In this document: one piece after another, positions 51,307 through 60,158 of the stretch | How the letters are laid out: every line of letters begins with the position of its first letter | How positions within the stretch are numbered: the first letter of the stretch is position 1 | From: JANXQE01 sp035651635 | GTDB lineage: Bacteria; Verrucomicrobiota; Verrucomicrobiia; Limisphaerales; UBA8199 | Length of the DNA: 64,000 nt | Direction: 5' to 3' | NCBI GenBank assembly: GCA_035651635.1 | Contig: DASRFK010000097.1 | Coordinates: 27,304-91,303 of the forward strand | The notes under the pieces: model-generated | Seen by the model: the letters and a program-made list of their open reading frames with translations, nothing else | The model's database searches: none | Told to the model about the DNA's origin: nothing | Position numbers and translations under genes: made by a program

Positions 51307-52611
51307 ATGGCAAGTAAAGGCCTTTTGGCCGGTCTTGGTTTAGTCGCTCTTCTAACGTCTACCATCTCAGCGGCAGACTGGCCGGAGTTCCGGGGGCCCT
51401 GGCAGAACGGATACGCCACCGCGCCGGGCAGCACCAATATCCTGGGCCTGCCCCTGCACTGGAGCGAGCAGGAAAATGTGAAATGGAAAACCGAAATCCC
51501 GTATCGCGGGTGGTCGACCCCGGCCATCCAGGGCGGCCAGGTTTGGTTAACGACCGCAACGGTGGACGGCCATGATTTCTTCGTAATTTGTGTCGATGCG
51601 GACACCGGCAAAATCGAGTTCAATGAAAAGCTGTTCCATAGCGATAACCCGGAACCGCTGGGGAATAACGTCAACGCCTATGCGACACCTTCGCCGGTGA
51701 TTGAACCAGGCCGCGTATATGTCCATTTTGGCAGTTATGGGACCGCCTGCCTGGACACCCGCGCGGCAAAGGTTTTGTGGCAACGCACCGATCTGCGTTG
51801 TCGCCATTACCGCGGCCCTTCTTCATCCCCAGTGCTGTTCCAAAGCCTGCTGATCCTCACCTTCGACGGTGCCGACCTCCAGTATGTCGTCGCCCTGGAC
51901 AAAGAGACCGGCAAGACTGTATGGAAAACCGATCGCTCAGTGGAATGGAATGATGCCGATGCGCCAGGTCAAATGGCGCGCGAAGGCGACCTGCGCAAAG
52001 CCCATAGTACCCCGTTAATCGTGAACTATGAAGGGAGACCCCAACTGCTGAGCGTCGGGGCCAAGGCGGCGTATGATTATGATCCAACCACTGGCAAAGA
52101 ATTATGGAAAGTTCATTTCCCGGCATGGTCGGCGGCCCCGCGGCCCGTTTATAGCGATGGCCTGATGTTTTTTGTCACTGGCCACGGCGAAACCGAGCTG
52201 GCGGCCGTACACCTCGGCGGCCAGGGCGACGTGACCGAAACCCAGATCGCCTGGAAGGTAAGTGCCATGGTGCCGAGAACCGCCTCGCCTATCCTGATTG
52301 CGGATCTGCTTTATATGATAAGCGACGACGGGGTAGTCACCTGTCTCGAATCGGCGAGCGGCAAACAGGTGTGGCACTCGCGCATCGGCGGCACTTACGC
52401 CGCTTCACCGATTTATGGCGATCAACGCCTTTACTTCTGCAGCCAACAAGGCAAAACAACCGTGCTGAGGCCCGGCCGCTCTTTCGAGACCCTCGCGACC
52501 AATTCATTGCCCGGCGGGTTCATGGCTTCTCCGGCCGTGGCGGGGAAGGCCCTGTTTTTGAGAACCAAAACGGACCTTTACCGCATCGAATCCAATCCAG
52601 GCCACGAATAG
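51307..52611 (+). CDS. Exported PQQ-like beta-propeller protein
   Basis: From ATG 51307 the protein has 434 residues with signal peptide ASKGLLAGLGLVALLTSTIS followed by AADWPEFRGPWQNG, the typical start of Verrucomicrobiota/Planctomycetes propellers (WPEFRGP). Blades show CVDADTGKIEFNEKLF, ALDKETGKTVWKTDRSVEW, DYDPTTGKELWKVHFP and CLESASGKQVWHSRIGG. No PQQ-dehydrogenase catalytic residues were seen. The frame opens at 51145. It is divergent from the AI-2E family gene, with a 212-base shared promoter region. Confidence 0.88.
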   Translation: MASKGLLAGLGLVALLTSTISAADWPEFRGPWQNGYATAPGSTNILGLPLHWSEQENVKWKTEIPYRGWSTPAIQGGQVWLTTATVDGHDFFVICVDADTGKIEFNEKLFHSDNPEPLGNNVNAYATPSPVIEPGRVYVHFGSYGTACLDTRAAKVLWQRTDLRCRHYRGPSSSPVLFQSLLILTFDGADLQYVVALDKETGKTVWKTDRSVEWNDADAPGQMAREGDLRKAHSTPLIVNYEGRPQLLSVGAKAAYDYDPTTGKELWKVHFPAWSAAPRPVYSDGLMFFVTGHGETELAAVHLGGQGDVTETQIAWKVSAMVPRTASPILIADLLYMISDDGVVTCLESASGKQVWHSRIGGTYAASPIYGDQRLYFCSQQGKTTVLRPGRSFETLATNSLPGGFMASPAVAGKALFLRTKTDLYRIESNPGHE

Positions 52612-52792
52612 TCGTTGGCTCGCTTTCTGCCTGCGTGAGAAGAACTAAAGGGATTAGGGTTGGAATGAGGCGTGGCCGTCCGTGCCAAATTTGTCGTGGC
52701 ATTATTACGTTGGCACCTTGGGTCGGCTTTGTCAGCATGACCGGGATCGACCTCCGTCCGGCGCTCTCGCGTGCCAGTCGAAGGAAAGCAGT

Positions 52793-54802
52793 ATGACGCA
52801 GGATAAATTAAAGGTGTTGCTCATCGAGCACGATTCCGGATTTGCGCGCTACGTCGGGGAGATGCTCGGGCAAGCGCGAGATTTTGCCGCCGAAATTCGC
52901 TCAACCCAGGAGTTGTCCAAAGGCTTATCGGAGTTGGCGGGAGAGAATTTCGATGTCGTGGTCATGGACATGTCCTTGCCCGATGGCGCGGGGCTGGCCA
53001 ACGTGAGCTTGCTTCGCGCTGGGGCACCCCAGGTGCCGATTATCGTGGCGGGAGACTCGGACGACGAAGCAGTGGCTCTGGAGGCGGTGCATGCCGGCGC
53101 CCACGACTACCTGGTCAAAGGACAATTGACTCCCAGTTGGCTGGAGCGCTCGTTGCGCTACGCGATCGAACGCCACCGCATGGACCGGGCCCTGCTCGAA
53201 GCGGAAGAAAAATATCACAGCGTGTTCGATCACCTGGTGGAAGGAATTTTTCAGACCACGCCGGACGGCCGCTACTTGATGGCCAACGCGGCCCTGGCGC
53301 GCATTTACGGGTATGATGCCCCGGAACAATTGATGCAAGGCCTGACCGATATCAGCCGGCGGCTGTACGTCCAGGAAGGGCGCCGGGACGACTTCGTCCG
53401 GTTGATGCAGGAGAACGACGTTTTGGCGGGGTTTGAATCCCAGGTCTTCCGCAAAGACGGCAGTGTCATCTGGATTTCTGAAAACTGCCGGGCCATCCGC
53501 GACAGCAAGGGCCGCCTGCTCTATTACGAGGGAACGGTTGAGGATATCACCCAGAAACGGCTGGCGGAAGAAAAGCTGCGGCATTCCGAAGGCCTTTACC
53601 ATTCGTTGGTCGAGACATTGCCTCAGAATATTTTCCGCAAGAACCTCGAGTACCGCTTTACTTTCGCCAACCAGCAGTTTTGCCGCGTCCTGGGGCGGCC
53701 GCTCGAAGAAATCGTTGGTAAAACCGATTTTGATTTTTTTCCTAAAGAGCTGGCAGAAAAGTATCAGCGCGATGATCGGCGCGTGCTCGAAACCGGCGAA
53801 GCTTACGAAACGGTGGAGGAACATCAGCCGCCCGGGGGCAGCAAGATTTACGTGCACGTGGTCAAAACGCCCCTGCGCAACGCGGATGGCAAAATCATCG
53901 GCTTGCAGGCGATTTTTTGGGACATCACCCAACAGCGCATGGCCGAGGAAAAAATTCGCAAAGCCAACGCCGCGCTGGCCCAAAGCCGCCGCGAATTGAC
54001 CATCAAGAACCTCGAGATGGAAGACGATTTGAAGATGGCGCGCGAGATTCAGTTGACGATGCTGCCCCAGCAGTATCCCGCCTTTCCCCGCGGCGGCCCA
54101 GGCTCTGCCAGCGCCTTTGAGTTCACGCACCGGTACCTGCCCACGGGAAGCGTGGGAGGAGATTTTTTTACGATTTCTCCTTTGTCCGGGACTCAGGTGG
54201 GCGTGTTTCTGTGCGACGTAGCCGGGCACGGGGTGCGGTCAGCGTTGGTGACCGCCATGATCCGGGCGTTGGTTGAGGAATTGAAGCCGCTGGCTAAGAA
54301 CCCAGGCGATTTCCTGAGCAAACTCAACGGCGACCTCTGCGCGATTTTACATCACACCGGCACACCTTTGCTGACCACGGCATTTTACCTGGTGGCGGAT
54401 TGGAAAACGGGCGTGATGCTCTACGCCAACGCCGGTCACCCAAAGCCGCTTCACGTGCGACGCCATGCCGGCCAGGTGCTCCAGGTGCTTAATGCCTCCG
54501 GCAAAAGCCAGCCCGCCCTCGGGCTCATGGAAGATGCCCGCTATCAAAGTTCAGAGATTCTGCTCTGCCCCGACGATTTGCTGCTGCTCTATACCGACGG
54601 GCTGATTGAAGTCCAAAGTCCTCAAAGTGATCTGTACACCCAGCAACTGCTGCACGGGGCGGTGCAGCGGCTGATGCAGGCGCCCACTCCGCAACTATTC
54701 GACCGTCTGTTGCAGGAGGTCCGGGAATTCTCCGGCGGCGCCTCCTTTACGGACGATGTTTGCCTGGTCGGGATGGAAGTGACCCCGGAGCAAAAAAAAT
54801 GA
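52793..54802 (+). CDS. REC-PAS-PAS-PP2C (SpoIIE/RsbU-type) phosphatase
   Basis: A cytoplasmic signalling protein of 669 residues from ATG 52793 (AAGGAAAG upstream). Order: response-regulator receiver (about 1-120: KVLLIEHDSGFARYVGEMLG, VVMDMSLPDGAGL with the phospho-accepting Asp, HDYLVKGQ), PAS 1 (about 145-260), PAS 2 with PAC (about 270-400), a coiled link, then a PP2C domain (about 435-660: PTGSVGGDFFTISPLSG, FLCDVAGHGVRSALVTAMIR, LLLYTDGLIEVQSPQ, FTDDVCLVGMEV). Such proteins dephosphorylate an anti-sigma antagonist to release a partner-switching pathway. No antagonist or STAS gene is adjacent, and no histidine kinase is in the window. Confidence 0.94.
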   Translation: MTQDKLKVLLIEHDSGFARYVGEMLGQARDFAAEIRSTQELSKGLSELAGENFDVVVMDMSLPDGAGLANVSLLRAGAPQVPIIVAGDSDDEAVALEAVHAGAHDYLVKGQLTPSWLERSLRYAIERHRMDRALLEAEEKYHSVFDHLVEGIFQTTPDGRYLMANAALARIYGYDAPEQLMQGLTDISRRLYVQEGRRDDFVRLMQENDVLAGFESQVFRKDGSVIWISENCRAIRDSKGRLLYYEGTVEDITQKRLAEEKLRHSEGLYHSLVETLPQNIFRKNLEYRFTFANQQFCRVLGRPLEEIVGKTDFDFFPKELAEKYQRDDRRVLETGEAYETVEEHQPPGGSKIYVHVVKTPLRNADGKIIGLQAIFWDITQQRMAEEKIRKANAALAQSRRELTIKNLEMEDDLKMAREIQLTMLPQQYPAFPRGGPGSASAFEFTHRYLPTGSVGGDFFTISPLSGTQVGVFLCDVAGHGVRSALVTAMIRALVEELKPLAKNPGDFLSKLNGDLCAILHHTGTPLLTTAFYLVADWKTGVMLYANAGHPKPLHVRRHAGQVLQVLNASGKSQPALGLMEDARYQSSEILLCPDDLLLLYTDGLIEVQSPQSDLYTQQLLHGAVQRLMQAPTPQLFDRLLQEVREFSGGASFTDDVCLVGMEVTPEQKK

Positions 54803-55067
54803 CTTTCGCGAAAAGAAAAACTTTACTGTGGCCCAAATCCGAGTAAGGTGTTGACGGGTTGGCGAAAGCAGCCGCCCGCAAATGGAACGGAAAGAGACTC
54901 GTTTAATTCCGTCGTCACAGAGCCGAGTTCCTCGGCAAACCCTCCAAAACTCTCCCTCGGTATCAGTTGAGCTCGCCGCCTCTGCGCTCGACCAGGTCTC
55001 CTTCCATTCGCCGTCGTCTCTTATTCAAACAAACCAGGTTAACAAACCGAAACCGGAGATTGTTCCA

Positions 55068-55358
55068 ATGGACCTTCATCATCCTATCCTGAGAGAATTC
55101 CCCGAGCACCGCGAGGTGATCCGCCGGCTTAAAGGCACCAACGATCATTTCAGGGCTATCTTCGATGAATATCACCGGCTTGACGATGAGATCTATCGCA
55201 TCGAAGAAGACATCGATTTCGCCACGGATCAGGAAATCGAGGAGCTCAAGATGCGGCGTGCCAAGCTTAAGGATTACATTTATCACCTCATTCGCCATGC
55301 TCCGGTTATCGCTCCGGCAACCGAGCTGAGCGCCATGAGCGCAGCCGTCGCTCACTAA
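55068..55358 (+). CDS. DUF465/YdcH-type small helical protein
   Basis: From ATG 55068 (GGAG upstream) the protein has 96 residues. It matches the DUF465 plan: FPEHREVIRRLKGTNDHFRA followed by FDEYHRLDDEIYRIEEDIDF and ELKMRRAKLKDYIYHLIR, two long charged helices that form a coiled-coil dimer. The C-terminus is an Ala-rich tail. The frame is open from 54882, but that part lacks coding character. Function unknown; small cytoplasmic protein. A 265-base gap precedes it and may hold its promoter. Confidence 0.88.
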   Translation: MDLHHPILREFPEHREVIRRLKGTNDHFRAIFDEYHRLDDEIYRIEEDIDFATDQEIEELKMRRAKLKDYIYHLIRHAPVIAPATELSAMSAAVAH

Positions 55359-55471
55359 TTCCCAGGATAGAACCGTTCGGCGCCCTTGCGCGCCGAGCCG
55401 ACTCACGCCGCTGAATCTAAGGCGGCCCAAAGGGGGGCTATTCGATTGGCCTCTCCTCCTAAAACCACCCT

Positions 55472-56299
55472 TTAGAATTTCGGAACCGGTTGACCGTTGG
55501 TGCCAATCACCGGCTGGTACCAAATCCAGTCTTTGGTCGCTTCAGTCGGAAATCGCCAGTCCTGATGCAGTGCTCTGGTGAAGTCATGCTTGGCTGCATG
55601 GCCGTCCACAAAAAGGATGGGTGAAATAGCCTTTTGCCCGTCGCTGGCGATATCGAAGACGCTCGACCGCCCCGTGTTGAAATGCCAATGGAAATAGTTG
55701 TAGGGCTCGAGAATCCCCTTGAGATGGCAAAGATCCGGACTGAGGAGCGGCTTATGCATCGGTAAGGCCGGAGGTTCATAAACATAGATGTACTCACTTG
55801 GCTGCTTGACCCATCCCGCTTTTTGCCGAGGAAGTACTCCGGCGACTTCAAATTTCGTATTTTCCCAGGGGGCAGCGTTCAGCCGGTAACTCAGGCCGAA
55901 TGCATAATGCGCAGTAGGGCCGAAATAGGGTCCATCAGGCCGGAAATCCAATCCTTTGTCCTCTGGGCATTTCCAGGTCTTTGAATAAGGATCGATGTAG
56001 GTGGCCAGCGCGCGGGCGCGCATTTCTGCCAACCGTTTCTCCAGTGGCTCGCCGCAGGCGAATTCGTCCGGGATTTCGTGACCTCCCAGCGAGCTGGGAT
56101 ACCGCTGCTGATCGATCAGAACCATCTCCAGAGCTATGTCGATCTGGTGCAGGTTGTTCAAACAAGTCGCAACGTGCGCGTGACGCTTCGCGCGGGCGAA
56201 GGCAGGCAGCAACATCGATGCAAGGATGCCAATGATCGCCATGACCACCAGCAGCTCGATCAGGGTGAATGCCGAACGCTTCCGACTCGAGGTTCTCAT
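55472..56299 (-). CDS. Type II pseudopilin-like protein
   Basis: The protein has 275 residues. The prepilin region is RKRSAFTLIELLVVMAIIGI with Ala, not Gly, at -1, Glu at +5 and a membrane helix. The C-terminal domain carries CLNNLHQIDIALEMVLIDQQ, WKCPEDKGLDF and the terminal ILFVDGHAAKHDFT, matching the other two pseudopilin-like proteins in the window. The start is two bases after the stop of the sigma-like gene on the same strand, so they form an operon. Partner secretion genes are absent. Confidence 0.88.
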   Translation of the reverse strand: MRTSSRKRSAFTLIELLVVMAIIGILASMLLPAFARAKRHAHVATCLNNLHQIDIALEMVLIDQQRYPSSLGGHEIPDEFACGEPLEKRLAEMRARALATYIDPYSKTWKCPEDKGLDFRPDGPYFGPTAHYAFGLSYRLNAAPWENTKFEVAGVLPRQKAGWVKQPSEYIYVYEPPALPMHKPLLSPDLCHLKGILEPYNYFHWHFNTGRSSVFDIASDGQKAISPILFVDGHAAKHDFTRALHQDWRFPTEATKDWIWYQPVIGTNGQPVPKF

Positions 56300-56301
56300 G
56301 G

Positions 56302-56952
56302 TTACTTTCGGTGGCTTTCGGAATTGGGCGCGGCGCTCGCCGGCGCAGGCAGCCCCCCTTCTTCAGCATTTGCCAGTTGCCCATAGGAAGCAGGCGTCAT
56401 CTGCAACTCCGGCGACAGGACGATCGGGTTGCGTCTATGAAGCGGAATGTTCCACAGGACCATCATGCCCAGCACGCAAACTGCCCCGGCGCCGATGTGC
56501 ATTGGCCGAATCCAGGCCGGCCACACGGCTCGTGGTAGTAAAAGCCAAAAACTCTTGTTCCGCGCGGTATTCAGCAAAATGCTCTGGCTTACACGAGTCG
56601 CCAATCCGGGGGGAGCGGCCTGCATGCGGCCAGGGGTGGATCGTCCCTGCTTTTCTTTTTTCAACGCTGCCCGATCCACGGAACGGTCCTGCTCGTGCAG
56701 GACCTTTACGGCGGTCCTGCAAGTGTGTTCACGCAGCCAGGTAGCCACCACTATGCTTTTACCCAATCTGGGCGCTTTGCGGGCCAACTCCCAGTAAACC
56801 CTCAAAACGGCATCTTCGACCAAATGCGGGGGTCCCTCAATGATGCGTAGCGCACGCGAGTAAACCTCATCCACCGTGGCGGCCACCAACTCAACGAATC
56901 CGGCTTCTGAGCGATGGAGAACAAATGCCTTGAGGAAAACCTCCGGCTTCAT
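56302..56952 (-). CDS. Sigma-region-2-like protein fused to a membrane helix
   Basis: From ATG 56952 the protein has 216 residues (a TTG at 56994 is the other option). The first 100 residues match ECF sigma region 2 of the Verrucomicrobiota type: AGFVELVAATVDEVYSRALR, HLVEDAVLRVYWELARKAPR and WLREHTCRTAVKVL. Region 4, needed for -35 recognition, is absent. After a basic linker comes one membrane helix (about 150-168, GAGAVCVLGMMVLWNI). It cannot be a normal sigma factor; it may sequester RNA polymerase or a partner at the membrane. It precedes a pseudopilin gene by two bases. Confidence 0.7.
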   Translation of the reverse strand: MKPEVFLKAFVLHRSEAGFVELVAATVDEVYSRALRIIEGPPHLVEDAVLRVYWELARKAPRLGKSIVVATWLREHTCRTAVKVLHEQDRSVDRAALKKEKQGRSTPGRMQAAPPGLATRVSQSILLNTARNKSFWLLLPRAVWPAWIRPMHIGAGAVCVLGMMVLWNIPLHRRNPIVLSPELQMTPASYGQLANAEEGGLPAPASAAPNSESHRK

Positions 56953-57150
56953 ACCCGTTTTTAATATGAGTTCACCGCGAGAGACCCCTGCCAAACCTGG
57001 TCAAGATTACTTAATTTAAGTGGTTAGTCAAGAAACCGCGCCCACAAAGCCCACAAAGGAACAACCGCATGACACGAACTACAGTCGCTAGCATGATATA
57101 AAACACTAAGCATGAGTCACTGCTGTCTTCGCCCCCACCCAATGCGGGAA

Positions 57151-57993
57151 TCAGGATTTGATATCGCGCGCTTGGAATGCGGCGGCCCCGATCAGAAACG
57201 TCGTAACATTAAACGCGCCAAGAACCAGCAGTGATCCAATCACCCGCTCCCAGGGCACCGGGTCGGCGAAGATCAACAGCCAGACCCGGAAATGGTAGAG
57301 CAGAAACCACTCCTGGTATGGCTCGAAAAAAGGCAGATGCTCCAGGACCAGGTTGATGAACAAGAACGACAGAGCCAGGATAGTCGCGGCCGCCGGTTTC
57401 ATGTTGAAACACGAAAACATGAAAGCCAGGCCCACAATCGCGCTGGCATTAAGCGTCATGAACAGGTGCGAAAACAGGTAAAGCCGCGTCCCGGCGCCAG
57501 CGCTTAGCAGGTTGAACACGTGCTCCGGCCAGAGCGAATAAACGAACATTCCCCGCCAGGGAAACCAAATCCGAGCAAAGGCCAAGGCCGTGCCACCGAG
57601 CGCCAGGACGAGAACCGCCGAGAAAATCAAGCCGGCCAGCCATTTGACCAGGAGCAGCCTGAACCGTGAAACCGGTCGGGATAAAATCATGCGCAGCGTG
57701 CCGTCTTCAGCCTCTTTGGCGACCAGGTCGCCGCCCACCAGCGCCGTGTAAAGGGGCATCAGCAAAATAATCTGCGGAATGAGCATCACCAGGGCCACGG
57801 TCAAGGCCGACAGATAATCCTGAGCCAGATAACCGTTGCCGGCCAGCAAGCGCTCCCAATTCTTCTGCCATTTGGTGAAGCGGAACATCAGCAGCATCCC
57901 GTTCTGGGCAATTAGAAAGGCGCCGAAGCCGATGTAAGTCCGCTTTTTGCCAAACAGCTTCCACAGTTCGTTACGCAGGTGAAGGTAGAACAT
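57151..57993 (-). CDS. ABC-2 type transporter permease
   Basis: The protein has 280 residues with six hydrophobic helices. The start FYLHLRNELWKLFGKKRTYI with the following GFGAFLIAQNG is the usual cytoplasmic entry of ABC-2 permeases. Helix pairs include LTVALVMLIPQIILLMPLYT and FSAVLVLALGGTALAF; AKEAEDGTLRMILSRPVSR is the conserved cytoplasmic loop that contacts the ATPase. Its start overlaps the stop of the ATPase gene by one base. Together they make a half-transporter for an unknown substrate; some relatives are export pumps for peptides or drugs. Confidence 0.92.
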   Translation of the reverse strand: MFYLHLRNELWKLFGKKRTYIGFGAFLIAQNGMLLMFRFTKWQKNWERLLAGNGYLAQDYLSALTVALVMLIPQIILLMPLYTALVGGDLVAKEAEDGTLRMILSRPVSRFRLLLVKWLAGLIFSAVLVLALGGTALAFARIWFPWRGMFVYSLWPEHVFNLLSAGAGTRLYLFSHLFMTLNASAIVGLAFMFSCFNMKPAAATILALSFLFINLVLEHLPFFEPYQEWFLLYHFRVWLLIFADPVPWERVIGSLLVLGAFNVTTFLIGAAAFQARDIKS

Positions 57994-58895
57994 CAGGCGC
58001 CCTCTCTTTTGCCGTTCATGAGCTGCAAGTAAAACGCCTCGAGACTTTCCTGCTCGACCGCAACTTCATAAACCGGCATGTCCGCCTGGACGAGTAACCG
58101 CACGATTTGGTCGGTCCCCGCGCCTGCCGCCAGCCCGACGCACTGCCCGTCCCGTTCGGCTACGATCAGTTGCGCTCGCCTCAACTCGGCGACTGCACGA
58201 TTGAAATCACCCACCCGCAAACGAACCCACTGCCCTCGCGCGCGTGTTTGAGCCAGACTGCCCTCGAAAACCAGACGGCCCTGGTTGAGAACGGCGATTC
58301 GGCTGCAGAGTTGCTCCACTTCGTGCAGCAGATGCGACGAAAGCAGAATCGTCAAGCCCAGCTCCCGATGCAGCCGCAAGATCGTTTCGCGCATTTCGTG
58401 GATGCCTTCCGGGTCCAGGCCGCTGCCCGGCTCGTCCAAAATGAGCATTTCAGGATTTGGCAACAAAGCCTGTGCCAGGGCCAATCGCGCGCGCATACCA
58501 TGCGAATACGTTCTCACCTTCGAACCTTCACGACCGGATAAACCGACCCATTCAATCACCTCACGAATACGCTGCGGGGGTGTGTAAGCGGTGTAGGAGC
58601 TCAGGATTTCCAAATTGCGCCAGCCGCTCAAATAATCATAAAACGCCGGCGCTTCAAAGATCGCGCCCACCCGGCGCAAAGCCCGGCTCCGATGCGTGGT
58701 GATATCTTGGTTAAAAAGCCTGACTTGCCCGCTGGTGGGCCAGACCTGGCCCAGCATCATCCCGATCGCCGTGCTCTTGCCTGCACCGTTATGGCCCAAT
58801 AACCCGTAGATCTCGCCGGCTGGAACGCTCAACGTCAAATCCTGCACCGCCAGGCGCCGGCCAAATCGCTTACACAGTTGCGTCAGCTCAATCAT
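57993..58895 (-). CDS. ABC transporter ATP-binding protein
   Basis: The protein has 300 residues. Walker A GLLGHNGAGKSTAIGMMLGQ, Q-loop GAIFEAPAFYDYLSG, signature TYSHGMRARLALAQALLPNP (the YSxGM variant of the ABC-2 type), Walker B EMLILDEPGSGLDPEGIHEM and H-loop LLSSHLLHEVEQLCSRIAVL are all intact. A C-terminal domain of about 80 residues (from RGQWVRLRVGDFNRAVAELR) follows, typical of this group. It overlaps the upstream pseudopilin gene and the downstream permease. Confidence 0.95.
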   Translation of the reverse strand: MIELTQLCKRFGRRLAVQDLTLSVPAGEIYGLLGHNGAGKSTAIGMMLGQVWPTSGQVRLFNQDITTHRSRALRRVGAIFEAPAFYDYLSGWRNLEILSSYTAYTPPQRIREVIEWVGLSGREGSKVRTYSHGMRARLALAQALLPNPEMLILDEPGSGLDPEGIHEMRETILRLHRELGLTILLSSHLLHEVEQLCSRIAVLNQGRLVFEGSLAQTRARGQWVRLRVGDFNRAVAELRRAQLIVAERDGQCVGLAAGAGTDQIVRLLVQADMPVYEVAVEQESLEAFYLQLMNGKREGA

Positions 58896-59506
58896 TGGCT
58901 GGGCTGGATGGTGCCTTCGATAGCCAGGAGATTCTTTATGTGTCCGTCGGCGTAGAGATAGTTCACCTCCTTTTTCAGACCCCGTGCGCGGTGAAACCGA
59001 TCTTTATCGTACATCAAGGGAATCTGGTGCGGGTCGAAATTCATATGGAACGCGACGAGGTGGTCCGCATCCTGGCCGTTGAGGAGACTATTCCACGAAT
59101 AGCTGCTGCCGGTCGTTTGGAACAGGTTCTGGTTGTCCGACGGGCAGAGCAATACGCGAACGTTGCCAAGATAATTGGACAGCACCAGGTCCGGCCCCGG
59201 CAACTCGTTGGTGGTGGTCAGACTGTGGTCGCGCATATTGGGCAGACGATTGCGATAATCCTGAACATAGAGCTGCAACGCCAACCCCATTTGGTGGAGA
59301 TTGCCCAGGCAAACCGTCGCCCGGCCCGATTCTTTGGCTCGACCGAAGACCGGCAGCAGGAGTGCCGCCAGCGAAGCGATCACGGCAATCACAACCAACA
59401 GCTCGATCAACGTGAAAGCGTGGGCATGGCCGGCTTGACCCCCGGGGTATCCGGGGACATCTCCTTTCGGTATCCGTGTCGAGCGGTGTGCACCCGTGGT
59501 TTTCAA
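58892..59506 (-). CDS. Type II pseudopilin-like protein, leader derived from a dispersed repeat
   Basis: The prepilin segment GHAHAFTLIELLVVIAVIAS has Ala at -1. No ATG precedes it in frame within reach; the best start is TTG 59506 (AAGG upstream), giving 204 residues and a leader of about 30. The leader codons up to about residue 12 come from the TCCGTGTCC dispersed repeat read backwards. The rest is the usual C-terminal domain ending VNYLYADGHIKNLLAIEG. The stop overlaps the ATPase start. The ORF extends to 59686 but overlaps the upstream gene. Confidence 0.8.
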   Translation of the reverse strand: MKTTGAHRSTRIPKGDVPGYPGGQAGHAHAFTLIELLVVIAVIASLAALLLPVFGRAKESGRATVCLGNLHQMGLALQLYVQDYRNRLPNMRDHSLTTTNELPGPDLVLSNYLGNVRVLLCPSDNQNLFQTTGSSYSWNSLLNGQDADHLVAFHMNFDPHQIPLMYDKDRFHRARGLKKEVNYLYADGHIKNLLAIEGTIQPSQ

Positions 59507-59508
59507 CT
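59471..59508. repeat. TCCGTGTCC dispersed repeat overlapping a start region
   Basis: TATCCGTGTCGAGCGGTGTG followed by CACCCGTGGTTTTCAACT matches the copies at 19721-19883 and 40023-40059. It covers the proposed TTG start and first codons of the pseudopilin gene. Confidence 0.6.
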
Positions 59509-59522
59509 GCTGCCTTTTCGGC

Positions 59523-60158
59523 TTAGTGCCCACGGAACGGCCGGCCACTTTCCATCGCGCGTTGGAGTTCCTCCAAAACCGGAGCCAGTTCCGCCTTGGT
59601 TTGTGCAGAGCTTTGGCTGTAAAAAGTCGCGAGGCCGATTGTGCGGATCTTGGCTTGCAACTCCTCGCTAATGACGGGTGGGCCATTGGTGCCCGGTTGG
59701 CCGTCGTCGGCCGAAGCGGCGCTCATTCGAGTTTGTTGGTCGCGCAGCCGTTTCAGAGTATCGTCAATGGTTTTGCGCCGCTTGTCCTCGGGCAGTTGCT
59801 CGAAGGCCGTGAGCATCTGTTTAAAACCAGCCGGCATCGTGGCCTCGATGAACTGCGCCTTTTCCTCCTCGGTCATCTGGCTGAACCAGCTCCAAGCGAG
59901 CCTTTCGAGGCGAGCTTTCTGACGCTCTTCCGGGGAGAGCCCGTTGAGCAGCTCTTCGAGCCTACGGATGGCCTTGGCCCGATCCTGGCCCGATAGCTTC
60001 GCTAAATCCACCGATTCAACAAAGGCACGCACCCTGTCCGCAGTGACCCGGCGAGCCTTGGCGACCGAATAGCCGGTCACTGCGAGAATCCAGATCCCGA
60101 AAACCGCCACGCCACAGACGAGCACCGGACGCCACCTTCGATTCAGCATACCCGACAT
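59523..60158 (-). CDS. Membrane-anchored helical protein of unknown function
   Basis: The protein has 211 residues. One N-terminal helix (WRPVLVCGVAVFGIWILAVT) is followed by a long charged, coiled-coil-like region (VRAFVESVDLAKLSGQDRAK, LEELLNGLSPEERQKARLER, MTEEEKAQFIEATMPAGFKQ) and a Gln/Ser-rich end. No family recognised. It lies 16 bases upstream of the pseudopilin start and appears to be the first gene of an operon with the pseudopilin and the ABC pair. Confidence 0.75.
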   Translation of the reverse strand: MSGMLNRRWRPVLVCGVAVFGIWILAVTGYSVAKARRVTADRVRAFVESVDLAKLSGQDRAKAIRRLEELLNGLSPEERQKARLERLAWSWFSQMTEEEKAQFIEATMPAGFKQMLTAFEQLPEDKRRKTIDDTLKRLRDQQTRMSAASADDGQPGTNGPPVISEELQAKIRTIGLATFYSQSSAQTKAELAPVLEELQRAMESGRPFRGH

